Assembly (NCBI RefSeq): GCF_028009165.1
Contig: NC_079246.1
Location: 558,001 to 622,000, forward strand
DNA length: 64,000 bases
Direction: 5' to 3'
Origin: Akanthomyces muscarius
Lineage: Eukaryota > Ascomycota > Sordariomycetes > Hypocreales > Cordycipitaceae
Below, piece by piece: positions 12,557-24,338 of this stretch (the stretch's first letter is position 1; each line of letters begins with the position of its first letter). The notes beneath the pieces are model-generated. The model was not told where the DNA came from, did no database searches, and was given only the letters and a program-made list of their open reading frames with translations. Position numbers and translations under genes: made by a program.

Positions 12557-13270
12557 TCATTCCTTTTTACCGTTCTCTTGTGCTACTTTGCCGCCGACGT
12601 TGAGTTCCAGGGTAACCTAGCATCGACTGTCAGTATTTCGACACCTTGGAAGACTGTGGGCAGCGAATCGTAACCTACTGGTCCATCGTTTACCAGAGCA
12701 ACCTCCATCATGGCTTGGAATCTGCCGTCCTTGACGCGGTCTGCTTGGTAGCCAGCTTGTACCTTTTGCACAAAGAGCTGGTAGAGTCGCCGCGCCTCTT
12801 CCGGGTTAGCGGCGCCATGAAAGTCTGGTTTGGTGCCCTTTGTCGTCTTGGCGAGCAGTGTGAATTGCGATACTAGATGCATCATTAGCTCAACGGTGGA
12901 GCTTGTTGACAGGGGATATGATTGTTACTACCACAGAGCACCTCGCCGCCAATATCCGTCACATTCTTCTTCCACTTGCAGCAGCGCGTTAGTGTACAGT
13001 CACACTCGACACAAGCTGCGGGGAACATACCCGGCCGCCCGCCTCGTCGTCCCAGAGCTTCATGCGTAGCACCTTGTTTGCCATGGACTCCATTTCTTTC
13101 TCGGTGTCGCCTGGTGCGACGGCCGCAAAGACGAGAACGCCGCGGCCAATGGACGACACGAGCTCCTTTTCCACCGTTACGGAGCCCGAGAGCACCCTCT
13201 GCAATATTGCTGTGGTGACACGTCAGCATAGGCAATAGACAGCGTCTGAGCGCGGGTTTGTACCTTTCAT
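12557..13270 (-). CDS. D-aminoacyl-tRNA deacylase (DTD)
   Basis: Five exons: 13270-13264, 13209-13031, 12974-12932, 12872-12679 and 12616-12557, giving 160 residues. The first exon holds only ATG AAA G. Splicing restores the family landmarks: MKAILQRVLSGSVTV at the N-terminus, VLCVSQFTLLA (the SQF substrate-binding motif) across the third intron, and the NDGPVT motif across the last intron. DTD removes D-amino acids, and mis-attached glycine, from tRNA through a homodimer whose active site pairs SQFT with a cross-subunit Gly-cisPro. Reading straight through the last intron gives a longer, non-homologous C-terminus ending at 12583. The spliced version ending VTLELNVGG... is preferred because it matches the family. 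Confidence 0.93.
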
Positions 13271-14253
13271 TGTTTGGGCTGTGGGTGGGCGACGTGGCGG
13301 TGAACCAGACCACCAATGGAGCTTTGCGATCTGTTGAGTCGAAAGTGAGCAGAAAACAAATCAACGAAAGCAGGTCGGCCAATGAAATAAAGACTGCCAA
13401 TGCTGGCCAAATTGGGCGTCTGGTGTGACTGAACCAAATCCAAGGAATGTAGCCGAGAGCGTAGCCAAATTCGCTTCCAGGGCCATGTGTTAGTGCGACA
13501 CAGGGCACGCCCACTGAAATGGCTACCTGGACTGGCACTGGCTGCTGGCAAGAGCCGCGAGGTGGTTCTCGCTCTCCCTCTGCTCCAGTGGCTCGAGGCG
13601 CCAAACGCGTTGGTGTGGTTAGTCATGTGAGCTGCTGCGTACCGTGCTAACAGCTAGCCTTCTGGTCCAAGTACTCGTCGATAGAGGCAATGGGTACTGT
13701 AGCGAGGGATAGTTTCCACATCGCCGCATTGACCCAGATTGATAGGAATTCGATATCAGCAGTAGCGCGAGCCTCGTCAAAAAGCAACAATGTCATTGAA
13801 TATTCCATTCGTCCTTGTACAATCCACCTACCCGCTTCGGCGCATCGCAGTTGCACCCTCGCTGCCACACGGTACAAGTACGCCGCTAGTCCCGTTGCAG
13901 CTTGGTACATGCTAAGGCCTTGCCATCACAGCTCCATCTCACAATCTCTCCATTGCCGCCGACCGTCAGCCCAAAGAACCATCTACAGAAGCATCATTGG
14001 TCCAACAATCAACGGCTGCTACGCTCATTGTGCTGCGCACACTACCGCGGGCATCTATCTTTAGTCACGCGGCGTGTGACGACCCCTCGCTCACCCGCCC
14101 GACAGGTCTTCCGACCGGTCCTTTGCACACGTGTGCAGAGCACCATTCTTTCTGCATCCCTCGCTCGCCCTGGAGGCACAACACTAGCCACCAAACACCC
14201 GTACCGTCCCGCACACTGAGCCTCCCGCGTCGGCACGCGCCAGCATCCTCATC
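13271..14253. other. Divergent intergenic region, DTD and NOT3
   Basis: 983 bp between oppositely oriented starts. No gene was recognised. A CT-rich leader before 14254 is consistent with the NOT3 promoter. Open frames here lack support. Confidence 0.45.
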
Positions 14254-16306
14254 ATGGCGGCCCGAAAACTGCAACAAGAAGTCGACAAGTGCTTCAAAAA
14301 GGTGGCGGAAGGTGTCGCCGAGTTCGAATCTATCTATGATAAGATTGAGCTGTCAAATAACCCAGCCCAAAAGGAGAAGCTTGAGGACAACCTGAAGCGC
14401 GAAATCAAGAAGCTGCAGCGACTTCGCGATCAAATCAAGACATGGGCTGCCAGCAATGACATCAAGGACAAGGCACCGTTGCTGGAACACCGCAAATTGA
14501 TAGAAACCGTATGTTGCCATACCTCCCTCATTGACCTCGCGAGCAAGCAGGCATCATCACTAGGGCAAATCAACTGACATTTTTACTCTCTAGCAAATGG
14601 AAAAATTCAAGGCGGTAGAAAAGGCCATGAAGACGAAAGCGTACTCGAAAGAAGGGTTATCAGCGGCCGCGAAACTGGACCCCAAGGAGCAAGCCAAGGT
14701 CGAAGCAGGCGAGTTCTTAAGCAGCCAGGTTGACGAGTTGGAACAACAAATCGAGACGTTAGAGGCCGAGAGCGAGCAAATACAAGCGACCATGAAGAAG
14801 GGCAAGAACCAGGGTGCCAAGGCGGATCGCATCGCCGAGATTGAGCGCGTAATAGAACGGCACAAGTGGCATCAGGGTAAGCTGGAGCTAATTAGGCGGT
14901 CCCTGGAAAACGGCGGCGTCGAGACGGATCAGGTTACCGACCTCGAGGAGAGCATTCGCTACTACGTGTCCGACGGTATGAACGAAGACTTCATGGAGGA
15001 CGACGAAATGTACGACGAGCTGAACCTGGAGGACGACGAGGGTGTCTTTGGTATGGGCGCAGACGGCGAGAGAGGGTCGTCGCAAGACAACCAATCGATA
15101 CAGGATGAGCCTGAACCTATACCCGAACCCGCGCCCGCGCCGAAACCGCCCCGGAAAGTGGTCAAAGAAAACGAAGCGTCATCCTCGCGTAAAGGATCCG
15201 CCCAAGCGAAATCACCCCTACCGGCCCTCGCTACGCTGCATACGCCGTTGTCGACCATCAGCAATGGTTCAACTCCTAGCATGAAGCCCGCAACGATACC
15301 GACAAGAGCGCCTGGTGAAACGTTAAAGTACGCCTCTGCGGCGGCGGCGGCTGCGGCTGCCGACAAGGCCAACATGGGGATATCACCACTACCTCCACCC
15401 CCTGGCAGCGCTGGCATTTCGACACTTCCTTTGGGGCAATCGGCGTCCAACTCGCCCGCTGCTACTGCTGCGCAACCCGCGCAGCCGACACCGATACAAG
15501 CACCAGCGACAGTGGCCACGCCAGCTCCAGAAGAGCCCGCGCCTGAGCCAGCAGCTGCAATTGCGCCGCCTGCGCCTGCCCCCACGACGACCCGCGGGTC
15601 TAAGAAATCCAAAGCTGCTGGCAAGCAGCCCGCTGCTGCCGCCGAGTCGAAGGACGCTCCCGTGACTAATGGCGCGACCCCTAACGGCGTCAAGTCTAAG
15701 ACGCTGGCGCACGTCCCCGAGGAAGAGAGCATATACCACCTACCCGCATCTCTTCAAGACCTAGTTGAGTCGTACGAGACGGCAAGAAAGCATCCGCCGT
15801 CGCAGTCGGCTCCCTCGACGCTGCGTCTGATGGATGCCAGCCATGTCAACTGCCCAGACCTGCTCGATGCCGACGTGCCACGCAGTTACCGACCAGAGAA
15901 CCCCGTGCCGCAGGGCGCCTCAAGCTTCCCGCGGACGCCGCTCCCGATCTTTGAGGATCCGCGACTGTATCAGCGCATCGATCCCGATACGCTGTTTTAT
16001 GTATTTTACTACAAGCAGGGCACCGCGCAGCAGTACCTGGCGGCCAAGGCGCTCAAGGACCAGAGCTGGCGCTTCCACAAGCAGTACCAGACGTGGTTCC
16101 AACGCCACGAGGAGCCTAAGAGCATCACCGAGGAGTATGAGCAAGGAACCTACAGGTTCTTTGACTACGAGAGCACATGGTAAGTGCTGACATGATTTAC
16201 TGATACGCTTTTAAAAGTCGTTGATTGTCTAACTGTGGCTTGCAGGATGAACCGTAGAAAGGCCGACTTCAAGTTTGCCTACAAGTTCCTCGAGGACGAG
16301 GTCTAG
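14254..16306 (+). CDS. CCR4-NOT complex subunit Not3/Not5
   Basis: Exons 14254-14508, 14594-16179 and 16246-16306 encode 633 residues. The N-terminal 240 residues are the coiled-coil Not3 domain ([56 protein letters not shown]). An acidic stretch and a long Pro/Ala/Ser-rich linker (residues about 280-470) follow. The C-terminal NOT box contains [40 protein letters not shown] and [20 protein letters not shown], the Trp codon being split by the last intron. The protein is a structural subunit of the CCR4-NOT deadenylase, controlling mRNA decay and transcription. Poly-Ala codon runs near 15340-15365 are low complexity. Confidence 0.96.
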
Positions 16307-19300
16307 GAAAACGAGGTCTGAGGGCAAAGACATGATGGTGGCCGCCGGGAGAAGAGGAAGGGGAAGGGGTACTGTATATTGTTCAAGGGAATTGTTATAT
16401 GGGCGTTTTTTTTCGTTTTTTCTTCCTTTTTTCAGACGAATCAGGAAAGCTGCTCACTTCCCATCTCAGGCTGGACTTTTTATCGGTGCATTGGCTTCTC
16501 CTCGCACACACTCGGGGCGGTAATCAGGATGGGGGTTTCGTTTTTTGTGTATTTCAGGCAGGTCACTGCCTCTGGATCAGAGGCTCGCTGGAGAGAGGTA
16601 ATTCTCTTTGCGTATTCTTTTATTTCCCTTTTCGTTGTTTCTGTATTTCTTTGTGTTTTTACTGCCACCCCCAAATGCCGGTTGCATTATTTCGGTCAAT
16701 GTATACTGGTGTTTAACAGCGCAATAACCCGATGCTGACTTGTGTTTTCGTCACTGGAGCTGTAACATTGAGCAGGTGTGTGTGTGAAGGCGAGTGAATG
16801 AAGGAGGATAGAAATGAGGGAATGTAGGTAAGGGGAGTGGAGGGAGAGAAGGTAGATGGCAGCTTGCGGCCGAATACAAAGTTACTAGCACATATTTGGG
16901 GCGATGAGGACGTGATCAATATGCAGCCTGCCCCCCTGTGCATGTCCCTCGGAGAGGAATCGTCGGAAAAGTAGAGTGGCAGTTTACGCGGGAAACGCAA
17001 TACGATGCAGACGAGTGGCCACAAGAGGAAGCTGGCAGACGCAAGGAGGTTCCCCAAAAATACCGCGCACTGTTTGAGGGGGGCACTGGTGGCGCGAACC
17101 GAGTCCCCCAGCGTCAGCGCATCACCGATATTCGAATCATGACCGAGGGGGAACACGCAAGCAAAAGTCTAGCACTATAAGCTGGGGCGTTTTGTTCTAG
17201 TAGCGGATGATCACTTCAAAAAGACTTAATTCACTCATATCTTGGGGGGGACCACGTGCAAAGCGAGCAAAGTGGCAGGAACAGGCTTTTGTCGCCCTGG
17301 TTCTGTGACCCGGGGTTTTTGGCAGGATTCCGATAATGAAAGCCAAGCTTCTAGAAGCTGTGGAACGAAGGAGGGGGGTCTCGATTTGCGGGAATCCAGC
17401 CAACGCCAGCCCCGGGGGGGCTTCTAAGCTAAAGCAGTCGATGGACGAATAAGGTGAGAATGGGAGCAACCCCGATATGATGGCGTTGCATATGGGGGGT
17501 GTGCGTGTGTGCGTGTGTGGCATTTGCGCCAGAAGAAGCAGGGCGTGTAAACGAACTGGGTGATGATGGCTTTTAAAAAAAACAAGATGCTGACTGCCTT
17601 TGTGTAAGTTATGCAGTGTCTGGGGATGTACTCGTGGCCAGGGTCGGTGTCGTGCCTGGGCTGGATGCGATATTTTTGGCCCCTCCAGGTATCGTGCAGG
17701 TCTCCCTCCATCGTGGAGTTAGTCTTCTGTCTGAAACCATCCATCATCTATCGGCGCTCACTTCAATGGCCGCCCCGTTGCAATGGGACGGGATGCTTGG
17801 CTGCTGACCAGGTTATCGGCCGACAGGGTTCCCCCGGCATGAGTGGTTTTAGGCCACCGACCCATGGAGTGGGTGTCGGCTGCTAACTCGACCTCTGCTC
17901 TGGAAGTGAGGCTGGATGATGGATCAAGTTAGGACGAAACTGTGAGGCCGTGTCGGCTGCCGGGGGCAAATCGGCGCCGATAGTCGAGTCACCTTGCAGG
18001 TCCCGACGATGGGCAGTGTCGTGACGCCACCCGTCATGGTTCTCATGGTCAAGTCACCGAATGTGTGCGCATAGATGGGTGAAACTGTACACGTGCAATT
18101 GTGATGATGTTGCGATTCGCTGGTCAGAATGGGCTTTTTAGAGTTTATGAAAGGCCAGGAATAGAATTGAGGCTGCAAACATACACATACGTTTATAGGT
18201 GGTGGGCAGCTGGCAGCGTGGGCAGGTGCTCCCTCGCCAGCTGTCGGCCTCGGCCCCAGCCAAATGGATTGCGCGCTCTGCAAACAAGACGGCGTGGGCG
18301 ATGATTTCCACCCTCGGCATCAGTTTTGACATTACCTCGACGGAGTTGCATCCTCCATTCCGACCAACCCCAGTTAATACAATTGCCAATAGCTCCATCG
18401 CTGTGGGAATCTTTGCCAATGCCCACAGAAGCAACGCAGGCAAGAGTGGCGCACGCAGGTCGTTCACCTACCCTGTAACAAATGCATGTGTACGTGCTGT
18501 ACGAGGCTGGATGACTGGGATCAAACGGCCAAGACTATGGGGAAAGCGCTAAATACTCTAACTCTGTGCGGCTTGATGGCTGGCCAAGAACCCATTTGCG
18601 CGATTTAGAGTCTCGGTACGTTTGTCTGCTAGCCCAATAACAAAGCACTTTGTTTGTCTCGTGGCGACGACCGTCGTTGCGGTGAACCCCAAGACGAGGA
18701 GAGACTGGGGGGGCCCTTTGCTAATCTGCCGTTGCCAGCCAGCGCCCCAGCATATGCAGCACATACATCACAGGAAGCCCGTGGGGAAGACAAGAGACGC
18801 CATCGGGAGCTCCGAGAAGGAAACGGGGTGCCACCTTGTTTATTATGGAGTTGATGATTGTCCCTCGTTGCCTCGTCCAAACGTTTTTCGACTCGCTCGC
18901 TGGCGCGCGCAATGCAGCAAGGATATTGGGACTTTGCCTGAGAGGAGGACCCAAACGGCTCTCTATTCCGGATCCATATCCCCATCAGGTGACGACAAGC
19001 CTGGTTGATTGGAGCTGGGGATGGTGGTGGTGTGTGTGTGGCCTCTGCCTGGGGGTGTTGGAAGGGTCAAGGCGTTTTGGAAGCCTGCATGGAAGCTTTT
19101 CCCCTTCGACGCCACCGCTCCAACCAGGGCAACAAAGAGGACACAGGTGGCTTGAGGGGGAGAGAAACTCCGCCGTCTGGCGTCTAGCGAGGGCCACTGG
19201 CTGGCCCTGGCCTGGATTCGCTGCGCCCGCCAGCCTGCTGTAGGCTCATCGCCAGGCACTCTCGTTTCCAGCCGGGGCCATGCTGGCCACATCCTGTCCA

Positions 19301-21437
19301 GCCTGTCTCGCAGGCACGCGTGTGGGTTCGCTGCAAGCCAGCCTTGTGGCGGAGCGGAATAGTGGTACTTTCACTATGGAGGTTGTTTTACCAGTACCAC
19401 CGTCCTGGACCTTCGGCGGCGGTGGCTATACTGTTATGGTGTGCTATGCGTTAATCGAATAGGCGAATCCGGGTGCCTACCACGATTATCTTTAATGCAA
19501 CCGTAAGGGGGTGCTGACAGCATCACGACGAGCTGCGCATCGAAACTCAAACCCCAGTATGCGCATCACTGACGTACTGAGTACATGCGGATGAATTGTT
19601 AGCGCTCGCCCCGAGCCTGCCCAGGTGACCCAAATCAACGCCAGCAGTTGGCACTATCAGCCCGCGTGGAGAGCGAGTCGGCGCAGCGCAGCAATCGGTA
19701 ATAACGAGACGGACTAGTGCACTCGCCTAGGGTCCACAAACCTCGATTCGCATCATGGCCGACTGTTTCCGACTCCCAAAAGGACCGCCATGGTTGCGAT
19801 AATTTCCATTCGTTCCGTCATTTTAGAAACCCTTTGGGGGCGCAGCAGCTAGTTCAGCGCGATAGGTCCCGAAGATTTACTGTGCACAGAAAAGATGCAC
19901 GTAGGGAGTCAGTCGACTGCCTTGTACTGCTAGCCTCTGCCTCTCAGACAACGAAGCAAACCGGTGTGCTGCCTGCCAATTCAATTGCCTGGACAAGCGA
20001 GGGTTGGCAGAAGTGGCATACGTAATTATGTTGGCTCTGAAAATAAGAAATTTCCAAAAGAATTGCTGCTGCAGCCGGTATGTGTCGGCAGGTCCTCCTG
20101 GCGGCCCTTGCTGTGCTTGCCGCTCAATTGACCGGTGACAAGCTACAGGAACAAGGGAGCGCGGGCCTCTCCAGCCATCGTCCCTGGAGCTTCCACAAGC
20201 AAACCCTAGGCCTGGTCGCCAAAAACATGATATTTGGAGATCTACCAGTACTTGTCTGCAGCTTGCACTCCACCTGCGCAACAATGCACACCTTGCTGTT
20301 CTCTCCGTCCTGTCTAGCAGCGCCTTGATGCAAGCTACTACCTAGCGTCGCTTTTCGCGTCAACGCATGTCCGCCACCCCCCCTTCGTCAAATTGGGCCT
20401 CGACGACCAGAATTGACTGCACTCTGGAAATGATTTGAGCTCCTGTGGGCAATGTTGACTACATGACTTGGGGACGTGACCAGTCTGGTGGTGGCTGAAC
20501 GAGGCCCATAGTGAGCGAGATCGGATCTCCGCGGCTGATGAGGGTAGTGACGACAGAAGAACAGTTTATGGGTCGTGGCGGGCGGTGCTGCCACAAAGTG
20601 CAATCAACACGGTGGTGGTCGCTCGCTCGCTAAAAACCAATGGCAGCCACGGCGGGCTCGTAAATGCAGGGTTCAGTATTCGTTCGCTGGCGTTGGTGCT
20701 GGCTGTTCACTGTCCACAGTGAGACCTGCCATTCCGCGAGTCGAAGAATGGTGACAAGTTGGGAATGGCGCCGCAGCAGGGGCCGTCGTGGCCACTGGCT
20801 GCTAATCCATCATCACGCACCATCACACACGCCTCCTCCTCCACCACCGACCCTCCCCCCCTTGCCCGCAGCCATTCTCCACACGTATTCCCAATGAGCT
20901 CATTTGACATTTGGCTTGTGGGTTGGCTACGGTGGTCCCCAGGGCTGAGGGTCGGTAATCCTTCTAGAAGCCTGCCGGAAATGCAACTACTGTCCGGATT
21001 GAAACGGACAGACACCCTTTGGTACTGCCACACTCGATCCTGGCTGTCGGGTGATATAAGTTGTCACCACCCCCCTTTTCTCCTACGAATGTTTACTACA
21101 CGCTTTTGAACTCAATCTATATCCTGATTACACTTCACATTTTATCCATCACTACTCATCTGCTCCCGCTGGCCGGCCCTTCACTCACCTTGTTTAGTGA
21201 CAGCGACCTTTTAGCGAATTGATACCCAAGATACCCCAGTTGTTACGACTCTTTTGCTTTCTGCACACCCGTATCGTCCAACCCTTCTTAGGCAATCAAG
21301 AAAACAAGAATCACTTCTTGTTTTGCCTCTCCCACCAGTACATGCATCCGTTTCGCCAGAGTCGACCAATCCCAGCCAGGCGCCGCCCTGGCGTTACCTC
21401 TCACCATCTATACAGCACCTCTGCTCCGGCTGGCAAC
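16307..21437. other. Large gene-free stretch (5.1 kb)
   Basis: No protein gene could be supported on either strand. Short frames overlap randomly, carry stops in every splice-joined model tried, and show no motif. The first few hundred bases hold the T-rich NOT3 3' region (16390-16680). The last part is presumably an unusually long promoter/leader of the zinc-finger gene. No tRNA or 5S rRNA signature was noticed. A non-coding transcript or regulatory landing region is possible but not shown. Confidence 0.5.
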
Positions 21438-22306
21438 ATGGCGGCCCAGATCGCCAACCGCAACGACGATTTGTGTGGATTCGAGCAGTCCGACGACTTC
21501 TTTGCTCAGGATCCTCGATTCCTGGCCTGCTCGGAGCCTCTTGCCCGCCACATCAGCTCGGATCAGAGCTCCTTTACATCTTCCACACCAGCTTCGCCGA
21601 TGCTGAGCACAAGCTTCAGCTCCTTCTATACTCTGCAAGCCAGCTCACCGGGTAGCCCCATGTTCCCTCAGCTACAAGACATGCCGGGTGCTGGTGTTGG
21701 ATCTCCGTACAGCAGCCAGAGCGTCACCACAAGCTGCGAGGGGCACTCCCCGAGAACCGTGTCGGAGGACTTTCCGGGTGAATCGTACGTAGTATTTACT
21801 ACTCTCCTCTCTTCTTTCCTTTTTTCTTATGTCTCTGCCTCGTTTGGATCTCATAAAAACCGTATTCGACGTAATATGACTAACACGTATCTGTCGCTTC
21901 TAGCCCCAAGGGACGCGACTATCCCGTCGTGTGCCTCTTCCCCGGCTGCGACACCAAGCCTTTCAAGCGCCGCGCAGACCTCGACCGCCACTACAAGCAC
22001 AAGCACGCACCCACCTCGCAAAAAGACTCGTACTTTTGCGACTATCCCAAGTGCGCACGCCGCCGCGACCCTTTTCACCGCCGCGACCACTTCCGCGACC
22101 ACCTGCGCGAGTTCCACAAGGAGGACATTGAGAAGCGCGGGGGCTCGGTCAACGAGGAGTGGCTCGAAGATCGCAACCTGTCGTCGACCTGGTGGCGATG
22201 CGCCAAGTGTCTGGTGCGCAACTACGTCGAGCAGAACGGCTACGAGTGCCCCAAGTGCAAGACGACGTGCCAGGCGAAGCGCAAGGAGCTTCGCATGCGT
22301 GATTGA
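21438..22306 (+). CDS. C2H2-type zinc-finger protein (putative transcription factor)
   Basis: Two exons, 21438-21784 and 21904-22306, encode 249 residues. The N-terminal half is Ser/Pro-rich and low in charge. The C-terminal half has two C2H2-like fingers: VCLFPGCDTKPFKRRADLDR with the following HYKHKH, then YFCDYPKCARRRDPFHRRDH with the following DHLREFH. A CxxC...CxxC zinc-ribbon-like element follows (WRCAKC, ECPKCKTTC). This layout is common in sordariomycete single-copy C2H2 proteins of unknown target. An in-frame upstream ATG at 21342 would add 32 residues; 21438 was preferred because MAAQIANRNDDLCGF begins the conserved-looking acidic region. A very long spacer lies upstream, fitting a heavily regulated gene. 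Confidence 0.82.
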
Positions 22307-24338
22307 CTAGAAGCCGCCGCCGACTGGGAGCCCATTGGATTTTTTTTGTGAAATTTCATGGTTGCTCTCTCCTACATTTCTCTCCTGGCTTTACGACTTT
22401 TTTCTGTTTGCGTTTTACACGCTCTCAGTCGGCGGCCACAGCCAACACTGGCAGCGCGAACAGCGATGAGACGGGCCCGGCCCCTTATGCGCTAAAGCCG
22501 TCGTCCACGAAGAAGTCTGGACGAAACGGGCGATATGGCGCGACACTCATCAGCCAGCGGCGGTCATTTTGTTAGCGACTGCAGGCCAGTGGAGAAAGCC
22601 CACTGGAAGCAACCCGCTAACTAGTGAAAGAAGACGGCGTTGGCAGCTGCGGTGGTCATTCTTCTCTCACAGCGACACCCTTGTCTACGCTACTTGTTGC
22701 TTCCTGCCCACGACTTGCATTAGCTTGTGGGCAGGTGAGTGAGTGGCTGCAGTACGACGAGGTTGAGCTCGTCGCCGGGCTGTGGGCGGTAGGTAGGGCA
22801 AAACAGCCTACGGGTCAGCCCCGAATATGCTTGCTTCTGCTCCTGCCTCGCGATGGATCTCGGCCGAGCCCACCCACCCGCACAGCCTCACCAGACATTA
22901 CACGGCGCGCCGTCTCGGTTACCCTTTTGAGCTGCTTCAGCTTCAATCGGGGCTGTGCTTTTGTTTTATGGCTCCTTTTTTGTTTTGACTTTGGGAACCC
23001 TGATGATATGGAATTATGCTTGCTCGGAACGCATTCGAGACCTGACTACGAATTAGGTCTTTGGCCTTTTTGGTCGCGTTTGCGATCAGAAAGCAGGGCT
23101 ACGTCATTGTTCTGGCGACTTTTGGTTAGATCTTGCTATAACGTGTTTATGAACCCTCGGGCGTATACAGAAGCCCCATCCCTTCTGTACCATACATAGA
23201 TTTTAGGCAATTGATTTTTATCATCATCATGACATGTTTCCTTTATTCTTACCTTGTGACGTCTGCTTGCAAGTTCTGTATTACATTGTATATAACTGCT
23301 GAAAAAAAAAAAGGATCAAATGTCGCTGCCTAAAGTTTAATGTGGTGATCGTCTCTCAGCTCAGGCAGCTAGCTATACGAACCAAGTGACCCTTTTCCCT
23401 GATCTTTTTGCTTGTGACTATCCCAATTGTCCAATCGATGAAATCAGCGCCCCACGACACTCTCCGAAATCGAAAAGCAAGAAAAGCATTCATGTACAGC
23501 TCCAGGCAGACGAATTCTCCACATCGCCATTCGTCCAGATTGAAACCTCTCTCTCCGCGCCACCATCACCCATCCACCCACCCACACACATATCGCCGCA
23601 TATCAGATTTAATTACTCCTCAACAGGCCAACCCAGCTAGATAGACTAAAAGACGACCACATGACCTTGTTCGCAACCCGGTTTCCCCCCCCATTCCCCA
23701 CCGAGGGGGGCTACACATCTCCATGGAATTCTTCTAGAAGGAATAGAGTACAGCTGTGGGTGGTGGCGAAGCTTTGGGCTCGTGACTCCACACTTCTGGG
23801 GTCTGTTATCGCGGGGAGGCTGTGCCTTTTAGTTTTCCAACTACCATTGACGAACTGTATTTATGCCCGTCTGGTAATCGATGTTCGTAATGACAAGAGA
23901 GCTTAGTCTCGGCCTAGACGGGAATAAACAGGCTCATTGCGGCGAAAAGGAACAAAAAAAGCTTGTTTTCCTCTTATTTCCCCCTGTATTCCAAAAGACA
24001 AAGGCGCGGTTCCGCTGTCTGAACGCCAAGCACAAACGCCATCCTCAGTGGAGAGAAATTCGAATAGATTGACCCGTAATCTGCTATACTATATTACACA
24101 TGATGCCATTGTTCAAACCAGTAATCTCATGATGCGCCATCGCAAGAAACCCTCTTCAGGCATGCATAATCCTCATCGTCCTCGCCTGCCGATCCACGCC
24201 TCCCCCCCTTCCCTGCTTCGGGGCACTGCTTGACACGACACCACCATCATCCCAGCATCGCAGCTAGTGCAGCCTTGCCGAGTATGCATGTCTCAACCAT
24301 CTAGGCAGCAGTGAAGCCTTGAAGCAGTAAGATGCCAC
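22307..24338. other. Intergenic, no gene seen
   Basis: 2 kb between convergent genes. A 191-codon open frame at 22624-23199 (+) has no motif, ordinary frames overlap it, and I treat it as chance. The AT-rich part near 23200-23345 is probably 3' UTR or terminator sequence. Confidence 0.45.

Noticed and set aside
12583..12680. Read-through C-terminus of the deacylase ending at 12583
   Set aside because: It is non-homologous; splicing 12678-12617 gives the conserved GPVT ending.
16307..21437. Possible tRNA, 5S rRNA or CRISPR-like repeats in the long spacer
   Set aside because: No A/B-box pairs, no 5S-like start, and no regularly spaced repeats were seen by eye.
22624..23199. 191-codon frame between the zinc-finger gene and the basic protein
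   Set aside because: No motif, Cys/Leu/Ser-rich random look, no splice-supported extension.
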